NCBI GenBank assembly: GCA_032718475.1
Contig: JAUCBJ010008988.1
Coordinates: 1 to 64,000 of the forward strand
Origin: Nemertoderma westbladi
Taxonomy: Eukaryota > Xenacoelomorpha > Nemertodermatida > Nemertodermatidae
Direction: 5' to 3'
DNA length: 64,000 nucleotides
This document shows positions 1 through 10,700 of the stretch, piece by piece; positions within the stretch are counted from its first letter, which is position 1; each line of letters opens with the position of its first letter. A model generated the notes under the pieces. The model was given only the letters and a program-made list of their open reading frames with translations, did not search any database and was not told the origin of the DNA. A program made the translations under genes and the position numbers.

Positions 1-1215
1 CTTGAGCTGCTGAACAGTCTCTTCCATTTCCCTGACCTGCTGAGAGGAGCACAAACAGTGTTCCCTCAGCTGCTCGAGCAGGAGACCCATCTCCCGTCGT
101 CCCTCAGCTACCCACTCAACCGCCGAAGCGGGAGTCGCCAACGTAGTAGCGGGCGAGCGAGAGACGACGGGCGATAAATTCTTGATCTCTCGCTCGGCGT
201 CCAGGACGGGTTCGGACTCGGGAACAGTCCTACTGGGCACAGGTAGTTTAGTACTGTACAAAGGGAATTTATAGGCAGTTTCTGGGAGCACAGGTGTCTC
301 TATCACCGAAGGGGTGATTTCAAGAACAGGCCTAATTATTTCAGGCTCATCTACTACAGTAGGGAGTCTTTCTACTGTAATAATTTGGTCTGTGGGTTCT
401 GTACTACCTAAGTCTGTGCTAGCTAGTTGCCTTCTCCCAGCTGGGGGCAGATTAGGCAATTTCTGACGGTGAGGCATTCTTCTACGTCTGTTGGAACGAG
501 ATCTATTTCCTCCGCCTTCAGGATCAGTGGTATCGCCTTCATCAGGTGACGTAACGCTTACGTCCTTCTTCTGAGGTTTCTCTGCCGTCGCTTCGCCTTC
601 CACTTGAGAAAAGACGGCGTCTGTTGATTCTCCTTGGGTCATGTGCTCGGTTAGCAGAGCTTTCCATCGAGTCGTTGTTTGGACTTTAAGACTCACACGC
701 CAGAACAAAGTCTTTACGGCGACCCGCAACGACGTATCTTGGCTTATCCTTGAGACTTTCTCATAGGCTGAAAGAATTAGTCTGATCCACAGAACTCGTT
801 CGCGAACTTGATAAAGCAGCTCTTCCTGCTCCCGAGGTCCGTAAGGCCGCTGAAACAGCTGCTCCTCCAATCGCCGCAGAGAGCTGAAGAATCTCTGTGC
901 ATATTCTGCTACCGACCCCTTCCACACAGCCGAATCCCTAGTGTTCCATACCACCCCCATCCTGTACAAGTCCCCCCAGCCAGCTTTCGATAAGTTAAAC
1001 GGGAGTCCGGGTCCGGGGAAATTCCATTGCGTCTCGACAATAGACTTCAGTTCCTCCTTCGTGTATCCCGCATAACTATCCTTGGTCGATCGCTCACTTT
1101 TCGCCCAATCCATCTGGTGCTCCTCCACCGCAATCAATACCCTTTTGAGTACGGCTACAGGAAGGATGAGAAGGGGATCCGAACTATCTGACAGTGCCCG
1201 TTTTGTGTCAGACAT
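1..1215 (-). CDS. Unrecognised protein, open at the left edge (gag-like at best)
   Basis: Read on the minus strand, an ATG at 1215 opens a frame that stays open for 405 codons to the window edge, so the 3' part is missing. I do not recognise the family. Residues 1-190 are charged and rich in Trp and Arg, with a Pro/Gly motif NFPGPGLPFN near residue 65. Residues 192-300 are acidic and low-complexity with a basic patch (RSRSNRRRRM) near residue 235. Residues 350-405 are Glu/Gln/Leu-rich and look like a coiled coil. An internal Met at 192 (position 642) is an alternative start. The helical Trp-rich front followed by a basic linker would suit a retroelement gag, but no zinc knuckle, protease or RT is in view and no LTR was found beside it. 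It could equally be a lineage-specific host gene. The open frame is certain; the identity is not. Confidence 0.6.
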   Translation of the reverse strand, partial: MSDTKRALSDSSDPLLILPVAVLKRVLIAVEEHQMDWAKSERSTKDSYAGYTKEELKSIVETQWNFPGPGLPFNLSKAGWGDLYRMGVVWNTRDSAVWKGSVAEYAQRFFSSLRRLEEQLFQRPYGPREQEELLYQVRERVLWIRLILSAYEKVSRISQDTSLRVAVKTLFWRVSLKVQTTTRWKALLTEHMTQGESTDAVFSQVEGEATAEKPQKKDVSVTSPDEGDTTDPEGGGNRSRSNRRRRMPHRQKLPNLPPAGRRQLASTDLGSTEPTDQIITVERLPTVVDEPEIIRPVLEITPSVIETPVLPETAYKFPLYSTKLPVPSRTVPESEPVLDAEREIKNLSPVVSRSPATTLATPASAVEWVAEGRREMGLLLEQLREHCLCSSQQVREMEETVQQLK

Positions 1216-1320
1216 GTTTGATTGTACAGTTGAATGCCTACTGCTATATTACAGTCAAAGCAAGTCTAGTAATTCAGTATCACTGTTAGCCTAGTACCGG
1301 TAATTAATTACAATATATTA

Positions 1321-1552
1321 GAATACCGGTATACACTTATAGTATATATAAGTATTGTAAACTAGGTTTGTCACAGAGTACCGGTATATAATTTTAGCAC
1401 AAATATATATAAATATATAATAGGCCTATCGTGAATACCGGTATACAGCTTACACTGATAGTATATATAAGTATAATTATGGACTAGAATTAATTACAGA
1501 GTACCGGTATGATTTCAGCTCAAATTTATAGAAATAAATATAATAAGCCTAT
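1321..1552. repeat. Two-copy tandem duplication, about 115-bp unit
   Basis: Two diverged head-to-tail copies (about 1321-1432 and 1433-1552) share the same order of landmarks. These are ATACCGGTATACA, then TAGTATATATAAGTAT, then CAGAGTACCGGTAT, then an A/T stretch ending in a TAGGCCTAT-like or AAGCCTAT-like sequence. Confidence 0.7.
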
Positions 1553-2499
1553 GGTAAATACTGGTATGTCAATTATTTTAGAATAATTGAATTTCTGAAT
1601 ATTTTAGGGTTACTTGGTTACTTTAACTTACTTTATTACCGTTATTTAAGCAGTAGTCCAACTGATATTGAGACCTAGTTGTTGTATGGCAGGCCTACTA
1701 TTTATAAATCGTTTGAGTTGATTTATAATATTTATATACCCGTTTAAATGGGTTTTTGTCAATATTTGAAATAAATGTTATTATTTCTGGGGGAGTCACT
1801 ACACAGAAGCTGAACGCCTCTCAGTGAAGTGCTATTTATTTGACACTAAAACTGATAATTCTAATTTACCTAAGTTACTTAATACTACAAATTACTTACG
1901 ATACGGGTGAGATTAATTCTCTAATTAAACACAACAAAATATTACGTACGAAATTTTTAGGGTAATTTTACAGGAAGTCTACAAACCAGTCCAACAAAGG
2001 GTTAGAATTCTGGTTATTACAACAGGACAGGGTACTACGGTATTTGAAATAATAAGTAGTAGTAAATATATTGTACTGTCCAGATAGGAAAATACCACCG
2101 CCTGACGACCTATAACCGTATCGCTATAGGTACTACGTTATGTATCACGGATTGTTCCTACCCAGAAGCTAATAGAGCTAACGAATGTGCCTATCAACCA
2201 CTTTACAACACAAATATACTGCCTACACTAATTACTTCGGAAAGCACTGTACACTAAACCCTAAATTAGGTACAAGTACCGGTATAACAAATAATCAGTA
2301 GTTAAATATACTTGAACAGTTAAAAGAACCACGGCATCTGCTGGAGTGACCGAAGCACAAAATCTCCAGTCTTTACCTACGCCAAGCAGCCCTGATGTAG
2401 TACCGGGGTTAGTTTAACTATAACGGTATGTATAACAAGCACAATTACTGTAGGAATAAACTTGGGGACATGAATGTTGCGAATAATCGCATAAACTCT

Positions 2500-3075
2500 G
2501 AATAATAAATATTACGCTACCCGTACAGAATACTCAAACAAAATACAAACCAAACGCTGGCAAACTACTATCAAGCCTAAACAAACTACAGTATGTGCAG
2601 ATTCTGAAACTGTTAGTTAGTATGCGTTCTAACACGGTAGTACGACTTACTCTTTAAGAGGGGATTGACCTTACCGCTTATGGCTGCCCCAACTTACTAA
2701 CGGCACTTGATCAGACCAACTCTACACACGCAGCAATCCCTTCAGACCCAAAAATAGCCAGACAACAATCCAGCCTACAAAATATTTGAGTAATAACTAT
2801 TACGGTACCTGAACAGACCACACAAACAAACACAGGCTAAAACACTGGCAGACTACGATCAAGCCTAAATAAACTACAGTATATGCAGACTCTGAAACTG
2901 TTAGTTAGTATGCGTTCTAACACGGTAGTACGACTTATTCTTTAAGAGGGGATTGACCTTCAGCATATGGCTGCCCCAACTTACTAACGGCACTTTATCA
3001 GACCAACTCTACACACACCGTAATCTCTCCAAACTCAACAACAGTCAGACAGCAGCTCAGCCTACAATTATCTGA
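2500..3075. repeat. Two-copy tandem duplication, 288-bp unit
   Basis: The block at about 2500-2787 is repeated at about 2788-3075. For example AAGCCTAAACAAACTACAGT (2573-2592) matches AAGCCTAAATAAACTACAGT (2861-2880), and both are followed by the same 150-bp run through CGGTAGTACGACTTA and AGAGGGGATTGACCTT. The copies are highly similar, with the clearest differences at single bases. No coding function is visible. Confidence 0.85.
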
Positions 3076-3750
3076 ACAATCTGAGCAGGGTCACACGCCT
3101 TCTGCTCAATATTAGCCTACTAGTAAATAAAACCGACAGAAATAAGTAAACTATACAAAAGAATGAGGGGTGATCAATCCCTATTCCTCTGGCAGCCTAC
3201 AATATACAATAGATCACAATCGAAATAATACTAAATGTACTTGTACAGCAGTACCGGTACCGGTGATGACAGTTAGGCCTACTGACCTACAGAAGTACCG
3301 GTTCAGTTTTACCGGTCACTACGGTATTTTGCAACCTTATTGCTTACTGCAATAAGATCATAACTGTTACTGTTCGACAGAACAGTATTAAACTGTATTT
3401 AATGCCTACACTGCAATAAGATTATAACTGTTACTGTTCGCGCTTTTGAAGACCTTTAGCAGTTTAACCTGCCAAAATTTATATGTCTTTTAGTTAATTA
3501 ACACACCTTTAGCATACGACAATATTTTATGCTAATAAACAAAACATTAGCCGAAGCCAGCCCATGCGCGATCATTCACCCGATGGATCTACACCCGGGA
3601 GGCTGAATTCGGATGCTTAGATTTTATTATTGCAGTGTAAGGTTGCAGTGTAAACCTATTGTATTATTCGATAGATCACTAATATGTAATTTCTGACAGA
3701 TATTATTAACTTTCGGGAAATATTAACAGTTCCTTTAGGACGTGGCGCTC

Positions 3751-4282
3751 TAGGGACCGTCCAAGTATGACGTCAGCACTTTAAGGGGGGGAGGGGGGTT
3801 GGGAAAATCTGATGACGTGCTGATGAGGGGAGGGGAGGGGGTCAGCCAAAATCTGACGTCAGCATGTTCATTTATAGGTGCTAGAAGAGATATAGCAGAA
3901 GAGTAAATAGCTTGCCTATTTTAATTGTTCGAAGCCCGGTTCATATAGGCCTATTATTAGCTTATGTTCGTTTATTATCATTCATAAACTGCTGTCGCAT
4001 CAGGTACAAGTATGTAAACGATAGGCTATCCTACTAAAACTCTATACCTTCCTATATAGATAAGCTATGTAACTACAGCCAGCCCCCGTGCACCCCCCCC
4101 CCCCCAATGCAGTATAATACCTTTATCCTGCTGATAATAGTTTATTACAAATTTTTTTTATAATCTGATTTGGGGGGGGGGGGGGGGGGGGTCAACGCCT
4201 ATCTGATGACATCTGATTTAGGGGAGGGAGGGGGTCAACATTTTGGGGAAAAGTGCAGACGTCATACTTGGACGGCCCCCTA
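3751..4282. mobile_element. MITE-like element with terminal inverted repeats and G-runs
   Basis: The left end TAGGGACCGTCCAAGTATGA (from 3751) is matched by the reverse complement of the right end ending at 4282, which reads TAGGGGGCCGTCCAAGTATG; the match continues through GACGTC for about 27 bp. The interior carries several runs of G (including an uninterrupted run near 4172-4191), repeated TCTGATGAC and TGACGTCA-like words, and no open reading frame. This is the structure of a non-autonomous DNA transposon. No clear target duplication was found, so the superfamily is unassigned. Confidence 0.75.
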
Positions 4283-5106
4283 TCTATTTAAACAGAGCTA
4301 GGACTTATACTAAACGCAACGATAAGGCTTATGATTAAAGTATAAGTCGCATTCTTTAGGAAATGCTTTGTTACCAGTCACATCACACTCACAATCATGC
4401 ACACTATTCTGCCGACCGTCAGTATATTTGATCACACATAAAGAGAACAGCAATTGACTCAGGTAGTGTCTACTAAATAACATTAGATTCAATACACACC
4501 ACATTGATATAAATCGCAATTGTTATATATAGCCCGCCTCTCTAACCTGTAGTGTATCAAGAAAATTGGGAATTTTGGGTGATTTATCCGTATTCTCCAA
4601 AGAGCAATATTTCCATCAACAAATAGATACAATTAATAACTGACGGTAAATAGCAGTACAAACAATATGATTAGTGCAGTTAAATTAAGTGAGGTAACAC
4701 CGCCGGTAACAGTTATACTTTCTATAATCTAAGCAGTTTACTAGAGTTCTTCCCAAAAAGCCGGTGTTTCTGGCTTAGACAGCAATAACAACAAAGTATC
4801 AAGTAAGGCAGTAAGACTGAACACTCTCCTTATGATCGGCTGAAAAGCTACACGTCGACAGGAAAAATCGCTCTGATTGGCTCAAGCCAAACAAAGAACT
4901 ATGCGTCCAATGGCTGTTTCCATGTCAGCAACCAGCTGTTAGATGTTGTAATATGAATCATCACGGCTAAGCTGTGAAAGGTAGTTGGTGCATTACAGGT
5001 TTTTTGCCTTACCATGTCCGCCAAAACACGTATATAGCAGAATGACTTTTATGTCCGTTAAAACACCTGTAACGGTACCTTGCGGGCGAGGGGAATATAT
5101 ATACAG
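4283..5106. other. Gene-free spacer
   Basis: Ordinary AT-rich sequence. A short minus-strand open frame of 69 codons (4310-4519) lacks any recognisable domain and is not called. Nothing else supportable was seen. Confidence 0.5.
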
Positions 5107-6195
5107 TTAGAGAACCTTTTTAGAGTATTCCAGCGCCTGGGGGGAAACTGGATTGCGAAGCAAAAGGGGCCAGTTATATCCCACAGAAGCTTTTACAATG
5201 CCCCTGTAATTGCCGCATAACATTCGGCAACCTGATTTAAATATAATAATAAGTTTACTATCTCGCCATGATATTGGGTACCAATTAAAATTGAAAATAA
5301 TATTAAATATAGATAAAAAGAACAACAACCAGTTTCCCGGGAGTGACAGAAAAAGACCAAGTGAAATCCCGACATAACCTTTGTTTGGTTTCATGTTAGA
5401 CATTGCTTCACTTAATTCGCGTTCTGTAAAAGGGTCATCTAAACAAGGGACATAGGGTGCCGTAGCAACATCAATCAGCTCTGTAGGCGAAGTCAATGTA
5501 GAATCACCAAGAAGATTCTCAAAGTGGTTCTTAAAACAAGCATCCGTTGGTTGCTGTGTAGTTTTCGTTGACCCGACATCATCTAGTAAACCTTTCCAGT
5601 TAACCGCATTCCAAATTACCCGTATATTACCATTATTTACCAACCGTTCCCACCGAGAATCACCAATTAAGGGTGTCAGTTCAGATTTGAGGGGACAAAC
5701 ACGAGCTGCCATATCAATGATATTCTGGCTGTCTATAATGCACCGACTGAAAGGAGTTACTGAGTCAAGATTTATTGAGGGGGGGTCCACCAATGATAGG
5801 TAATCATGAAATTTTTCGCAGTCCGTTACTTTGTGAGAGATACCTCTACGAATCGAACTGTGTACTGGAGCTGTATCAGAATGAAATTTAGGCATACCCA
5901 ATGTCTCTGATCGGGAGATCAACATCGGGATACAGTAACACGACTTCGGATCCACACTAACCTCAACTGTCAGTGGCGCATGATCAGAAAGGGAAGATAT
6001 TGACTGCCAGATTTCTAATGAGCGAATTAATGGTAAGCACAATGGACTGGCTATAGCAATATCCAACTCAGATTTCCACTTCTTTCCCTGTCTATAAGAT
6101 AAATTTCCACCAAGTTGTATATCATTGACATTATGTAGGTGATTTAAGACGACGGAATTGGTCGCTTGGCAAATATTAACCAACCTCTTTCCCAC
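5107..6195 (-). pseudogene. Broken non-LTR retrotransposon (EN-RT) fragment
   Basis: A 362-codon minus-strand frame looks like the middle of a LINE polyprotein. Near its start it has an endonuclease C-terminal signature (LSDHAPLTVEV, about residue 70). Later it has a linker leading into the front of a reverse transcriptase (MKPNKGY, then WRDSKLIIIFKSG and GNYRGI near residues 310-333). The endonuclease N-terminus and the RT catalytic blocks (xFxDxxKAFD, FADD) are missing, and the last 30 residues no longer look like RT, so it is truncated at both ends and degenerate. It is not the same family as the element at 19300-22650: the conserved blocks differ. Confidence 0.7.
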
Positions 6196-6217
6196 TGTAT
6201 CGGTCTACATTTTACCT

Positions 6218-6290
6218 GAGCCGCTGGCTGAATGGATAGAGCGTCAGACTTCCAACCCGAAGGTAACCAGTTCGATCCCACCAGGACGTC
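6218..6290 (+). repeat. tRNA-derived SINE head
   Basis: An A-box-like sequence TGGCTGAATGG (6225-6235) is followed about 32 bp later by a B-box-like CCAGTTCGATCCC (6267-6279). The order and approximate spacing fit an RNA polymerase III internal promoter. The flanking bases do not fold into a clean acceptor stem, so a SINE relic is preferred to a tRNA gene. Confidence 0.55.
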
Positions 6291-6344
6291 ATTGCCAACT
6301 TTGCAAATAATAAACTAAATAATGGGGTTTTCCCATGACATGGA

Positions 6345-6425
6345 CTAGTTGCTCAGGAGATGGGGTAAGTAGTTCGGTGAAAGAATACGGTTTGTGAACG
6401 GTCGCTGGTTCGAATCCAAGGCCAA
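6345..6425 (+). repeat. Second tRNA-like SINE relic
   Basis: A B-box-like CTGGTTCGAATCCA (6405-6418) lies after a diverged A-box region (TAGTTGCTCAGG, near 6348). It lies a few tens of bases from the previous SINE head in the same orientation. Confidence 0.4.
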
Positions 6426-6594
6426 CTTTAATTTTTATCAGGTTCATATCGCGATACGTTTCTATTTGAATATCACCAGGGGGCGCCTGTCTGCAACATG
6501 AAAAAAAAAGACTGGAGGGAGAGTGAAAGTGTGAAACCCCAAATAATGTGCAGTACTGTAAGCAACACAACACAACAAGATTGTTGCCGAAAAA

Positions 6595-6769
6595 AGTTTC
6601 GCCTGTCTATAGTGGGCGACACGTGTAGTCATCACTTCCTATAGGGCTCGGTTGGCCGTAAGAGCAGGGGTGGGAGAACAGAGGGTAAAACCTAACCCGG
6701 CCGCCGTTGTGTAATTATCAAGCAAAAAACCGTCGGCCGAAGCCGTTAGAGACCCGAGGCTCCTCACTC
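6595..6769. other. GC-rich non-coding block before the 36-bp array
   Basis: This block is clearly richer in G and C than its flanks, with GGGCTCGGTTGGCCG near 6647 and CCCGGCCGCCGTTG near 6697. No frame or fold could be assigned. It directly abuts the minisatellite to its right and may be part of the same mobile unit. Confidence 0.4.
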
Positions 6770-7330
6770 CTATCTGCTACCCAAAGGTAGGGGTTGGCGC
6801 CACTCCTACTGTATCTGCTACCCGAAGGTATGGGCGGGCACTACTCCTATCTGCTACCCGAAGGTATGGGCGGGCGCTACTCCTATCTGCTACCCGAAGG
6901 TAGGGGTGGGCACTACTCCTATCTGCTACCCGAAGGTAGGGGTGGGCACTACTCCTATCTGCTACCCGAAGGTATGGGCGGGCACTACTCCTATCTGCTA
7001 CCCGAAGGTAGGGGTTGGCGCTACTCCTATCTGCTACCCGAAGGTATGGGCGGGCACTACTCCTATCTGCTACCCGAAGGTATGGGCGGGCACTACTCCT
7101 ATCTGCTACCCGAAGGTAGGGGTGGGCGCAACTCCTATCTGCTACCCGAAGGTAGGGGTTGGCGCTACTCCTATCAGCTACCCGGGGGTAGGGGTGGGCG
7201 CTACAACTCCTATCTGCTACCCGAGGGTAGAGGTGGGCGCTACTCCTATCTGCTACCCGGGGGTAGGGGTGGGCGCTACAACTCCTATCTGCTACCCGAG
7301 GGTAGAGGTGCGCGCTACTCCTATCCCAAG
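6770..7330. repeat. Minisatellite, 36-bp unit, about 15 copies
   Basis: Head-to-tail copies of a unit containing TATCTGCTACCCGAAGGTA followed by a G-rich half (GGGGTGGGC or TGGGCGGGC). Because 36 is a multiple of three, overlapping long open frames (for example 6794-7345) arise as an artefact. Three copies near the right end carry an extra three bases (CTACAACTCC) or the ACCCGGGGGTA variant, so the array has drifted more on that side. Confidence 0.9.
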
Positions 7331-7393
7331 TTTTGCTCCCAGTAATTCAATTGGTCCTCATTTTATCAGGAGTGGATGAAAGACTGTGTGGAC

Positions 7394-7480
7394 CGTGGTG
7401 GGACTCGAACCCGACAACCTGTAGATTGAAGATATTGTAATCCCGGAGCTCAAACCAACTGAGCTTAGTCACGCCTCTTG
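7394..7480 (-). repeat. tRNA-derived SINE head, minus strand
   Basis: On the minus strand an A-box-like TAAGCTCAGTTGGT (7467-7454) is followed by a B-box-like GGGTTCGAGTCCC (about 7413-7401). The box sequences are well kept, but the anticodon-arm region is long and the acceptor strands do not pair, so this is called a SINE head and not a tRNA gene. Confidence 0.5.
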
Positions 7481-7737
7481 TTGTCGGAATTGTTATTGTT
7501 GTCGGAGAATTATTATGTTTCCCAAAATACACAATGGAGAATGATAATGGAGGAGGGTAAGGGAGGTGGGTTGGATTTTAAGAGGGGGAGGACCACGAGA
7601 AATATTCACCTTTAAAAATAATATTTAACTTATTTTGTCCACGTGTTGAATTCATTCACATTTCATAAACATATATTTGTACGTACAATACAAGAATTAT
7701 TAATGACCTAAAACTAATAACTTATGAGTGTCAAATT

Positions 7738-10700
7738 TCAAGATAGTTTACTCAAGATAGATGAAACAGCTTCCCGCATTTCATGTTTGAATCTTTCATT
7801 TTCTAAATACAAATCTTGGATAACGTTTTCCATATGATCTATATGCGTCTCGAATTTTTCCAAAGTTCCCTGAGCTTGGGCTGACAATCTATTCAAATAT
7901 TGATCGTCAAACCTTTTGGAAAGATTTTCTATTTCTCGAGAAATATTATTAATGGCGACTAATGGGGTGAATGATCTAGATTCATCCATTTTTTCACTAA
8001 TTATAAATAATTTGTTGAATATTTTATGTAGCATATCTAATTGTTTATCAGCAAAGGTATCATAGGTAAAATGATTTTCTTTCAAATATTCCATTAGGTT
8101 CTCGAATTCAAACACAGTTGAGTAATAAACTTTATTTATGTTTGAACCATGCTTCTGATCTGAAGTCTCAACAAGTTCAGTTAATCTTTCTAATTGTTTT
8201 CTAGCAAGCATCACCTTTTCTTCCAGTCCAATGTTGCCCTCTTTGCCGGACCGGGCAAGGTAATTGTTTGCACATGCTTCCTCGAAACAAGCAATCGATA
8301 TAAGTTGTTGCTTTTTCGAGTGTAATTTTAAATCTCGTTTCTTAATCAATCCCAAGATACGCAACACGATGGGAATAACAATAAATGGAGGCGAAAGAAA
8401 TGGCTTTGAAAAGAACTCCTCCATCAAACCGTACCTTTGAAAGTACCAATACTCATCAGTATTCTCATTAACGGCGTCATAAGTGTGACTAAACATTGCA
8501 ATTAATAAATTTAATAGAAGGACGTTACTCAAAATCATATAAATAGCTAGAAATATTAATGGCCAAAATCTTGACTGGGGGCATCTCTGAAGACCATTGG
8601 CTATTGCTAATGCATCATTGGTCTCACAGTTTGGCTCTGATAAATCATAAGTCTCTAGAAAAAGTTCACCATACACTTGAAAATACGATCTGTATAATAC
8701 AGATTCGACGACAGTTCCGAAGTCCGTTTCATTGGGAAACATTAAGGTCTGCATGGCAATACCATAGGAGAGAAGAAATACTATTAAAATAATTATAAAA
8801 AAAAGAAGATCTTTCAACATTTTTCCTATCATGATTAATTTTGGTCCGATAACACGATTTATTGTCCCAATATATAGAATTCGTAAATAACATCCCCATA
8901 ACGATATAGCATAGAACACCCTGGCATTAAATAACTGTCCTTCTATGTTTCTTAATATTATTCCGGGGACAAGAGTTACTAGATATAGCGCATCCAACTT
9001 GTTCCAAGTGTTTCCTATCCATGAATTAACTTTACGCCGAAAAGTTGATACATCAGTATCATAGAGATCACGCACCTCCTCTACGAAACATGTGCCAATC
9101 CACACAATTAAAACAATTTCCCAGCTCGAAATTGTTTCGTAAAAATTCATCGCCAATATATAACTAAAGAGTAACACTAATAAAAGATGGGAAAACGCGT
9201 TTTGCCAGAACACTGTGATTGGTGCCCTCATAAATTCGTAAACCTTATTAAAATATGACATTTCTTCACTTTTCTTATATTTCTGATTGTTTGCTACATT
9301 TCTTTCAACGGAATTAGCTTGTTGCTCATTGCATAGCATTCTTGTAATATTGTTAGATGTCTCTGATTGGATGGTGCCAGTACCATTCGGCGAATGACTT
9401 TTATCACCATGAAATGAAATAAATACTGGGGCAATAAATGGTAAAAAAATGCATAACATAACACGAATCATTCCTGTTTGTAGCATTTCACCATACCACA
9501 CACTTGACAGGAAAGCTTGGCAACCACTTTGGGAGATGAAGTCTATGCAATGTCCTCCTTGAGCAAGTTCCATAACTGTACTTCCACCAAACGTGGGTAG
9601 TACTTGACAGAGAAGTATTTGAGTTTTGATAAGATCTTCGCGATAACACTCATTGGCCACTTGTATAGCTAAATCTTCGTAATAGTTGGCAAGTTTCCTT
9701 AGCCTAGCAGAATATCGAGAGTCTGTAACATACTGTGACTCTGACACTGATTTCAATATTCTCACTGCAACTAATGCAGCTGCACACTTGTGTTTACCTT
9801 CCTCCCAAAAATATCTAGACATATCAGTTCGACCAATAAGAATGCAATATAGAAACAGTTCTCTGTAAGGTTCGTCAAATGTTTCCATTTTAGATAAGCT
9901 GTCAAGATCAACAAAATGATTAGAAATATAACTTAATGGATCATCATTTTTACTATCGATAACAATGTTGTTTTTTAGAAATATTTTCACTCTGGATGAG
10001 TTATTGATATTATAACGTGTATCTGTGAGATATATTGGATTGTAATCTATATCATTTCCCATTAGGTATTTTATAATCTTTCCAATATCTTGGATTGCTG
10101 CAGTTTTCCTACCAGATCGTCGTTTTTGGCTATTTAGAAGACCATACAAAGCATGCTTTATTGGAACTCTATTATACAGATCGAGTAACGTTTTTACAGT
10201 GAGAAATATTTTCAAGTCAAATCGGTTTTCAAGTAGTAATTCAACAAATGATGTCTTACCATCATTTATAGCTTCGAGCATGTAAGGATGTAGGTCATTT
10301 TCTCCAAATGTTTCATCTCCTGTAAAGATAAAATCCTTTGCAATATCAGAGCGATTCCAATCAAGGCAAACTTTAATTTGAGCGAGTTTGTTATTTCTAT
10401 ATATTTCCATTATGGCTCTTAGAAAATCAGTATCCATGCTTTTTTCACATTTATTGACAACGATTATAAGGGATTTCTCAATAAGGCAATCATACAGTAA
10501 ATCTATTGTGGTATGAATTTCATTTTTTCCCCACACATTACAAATTACATCTTTGGCGAACTTTGCAAATGCTTTATTTCCATCATTGTCTTCTCTTTTC
10601 AATTCAACTGTCATTGTTATATTTTGTGTTTGGTTTATCAGCCAAATTAAGATGTTTGCTAATCCACCAGTTCCCTCTATTATTAGCAGCGGTGTTTTTA

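Larger units (their letters stand above)
1216..3750. other. Gene-free AT-rich stretch upstream of the left-edge frame
   Basis: No supportable coding region is present. The stretch contains two separate local duplications, annotated on their own, and many copies of TACCGGTA and TAGGCCTA. TATA-like runs (TATATATAAG) occur near 1345 and 1465, upstream of the minus-strand frame that starts at 1215, but a promoter cannot be assigned from these alone. Confidence 0.6.

Noticed and set aside
4310-4519. 69-codon minus-strand frame
   Set aside because: No domain, no splice context, and random length expectation in AT-rich DNA.
6794-7379. 183- and 157-codon frames with LLPEGMGGHYSY-type repeats
   Set aside because: Frame artefacts of a 36-bp minisatellite; two overlapping frames are equally open.
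6218-7480. True tRNA genes at the A/B-box pairs
   Set aside because: Box sequences are good but acceptor and anticodon arms do not pair into a cloverleaf; SINE heads explain them better.
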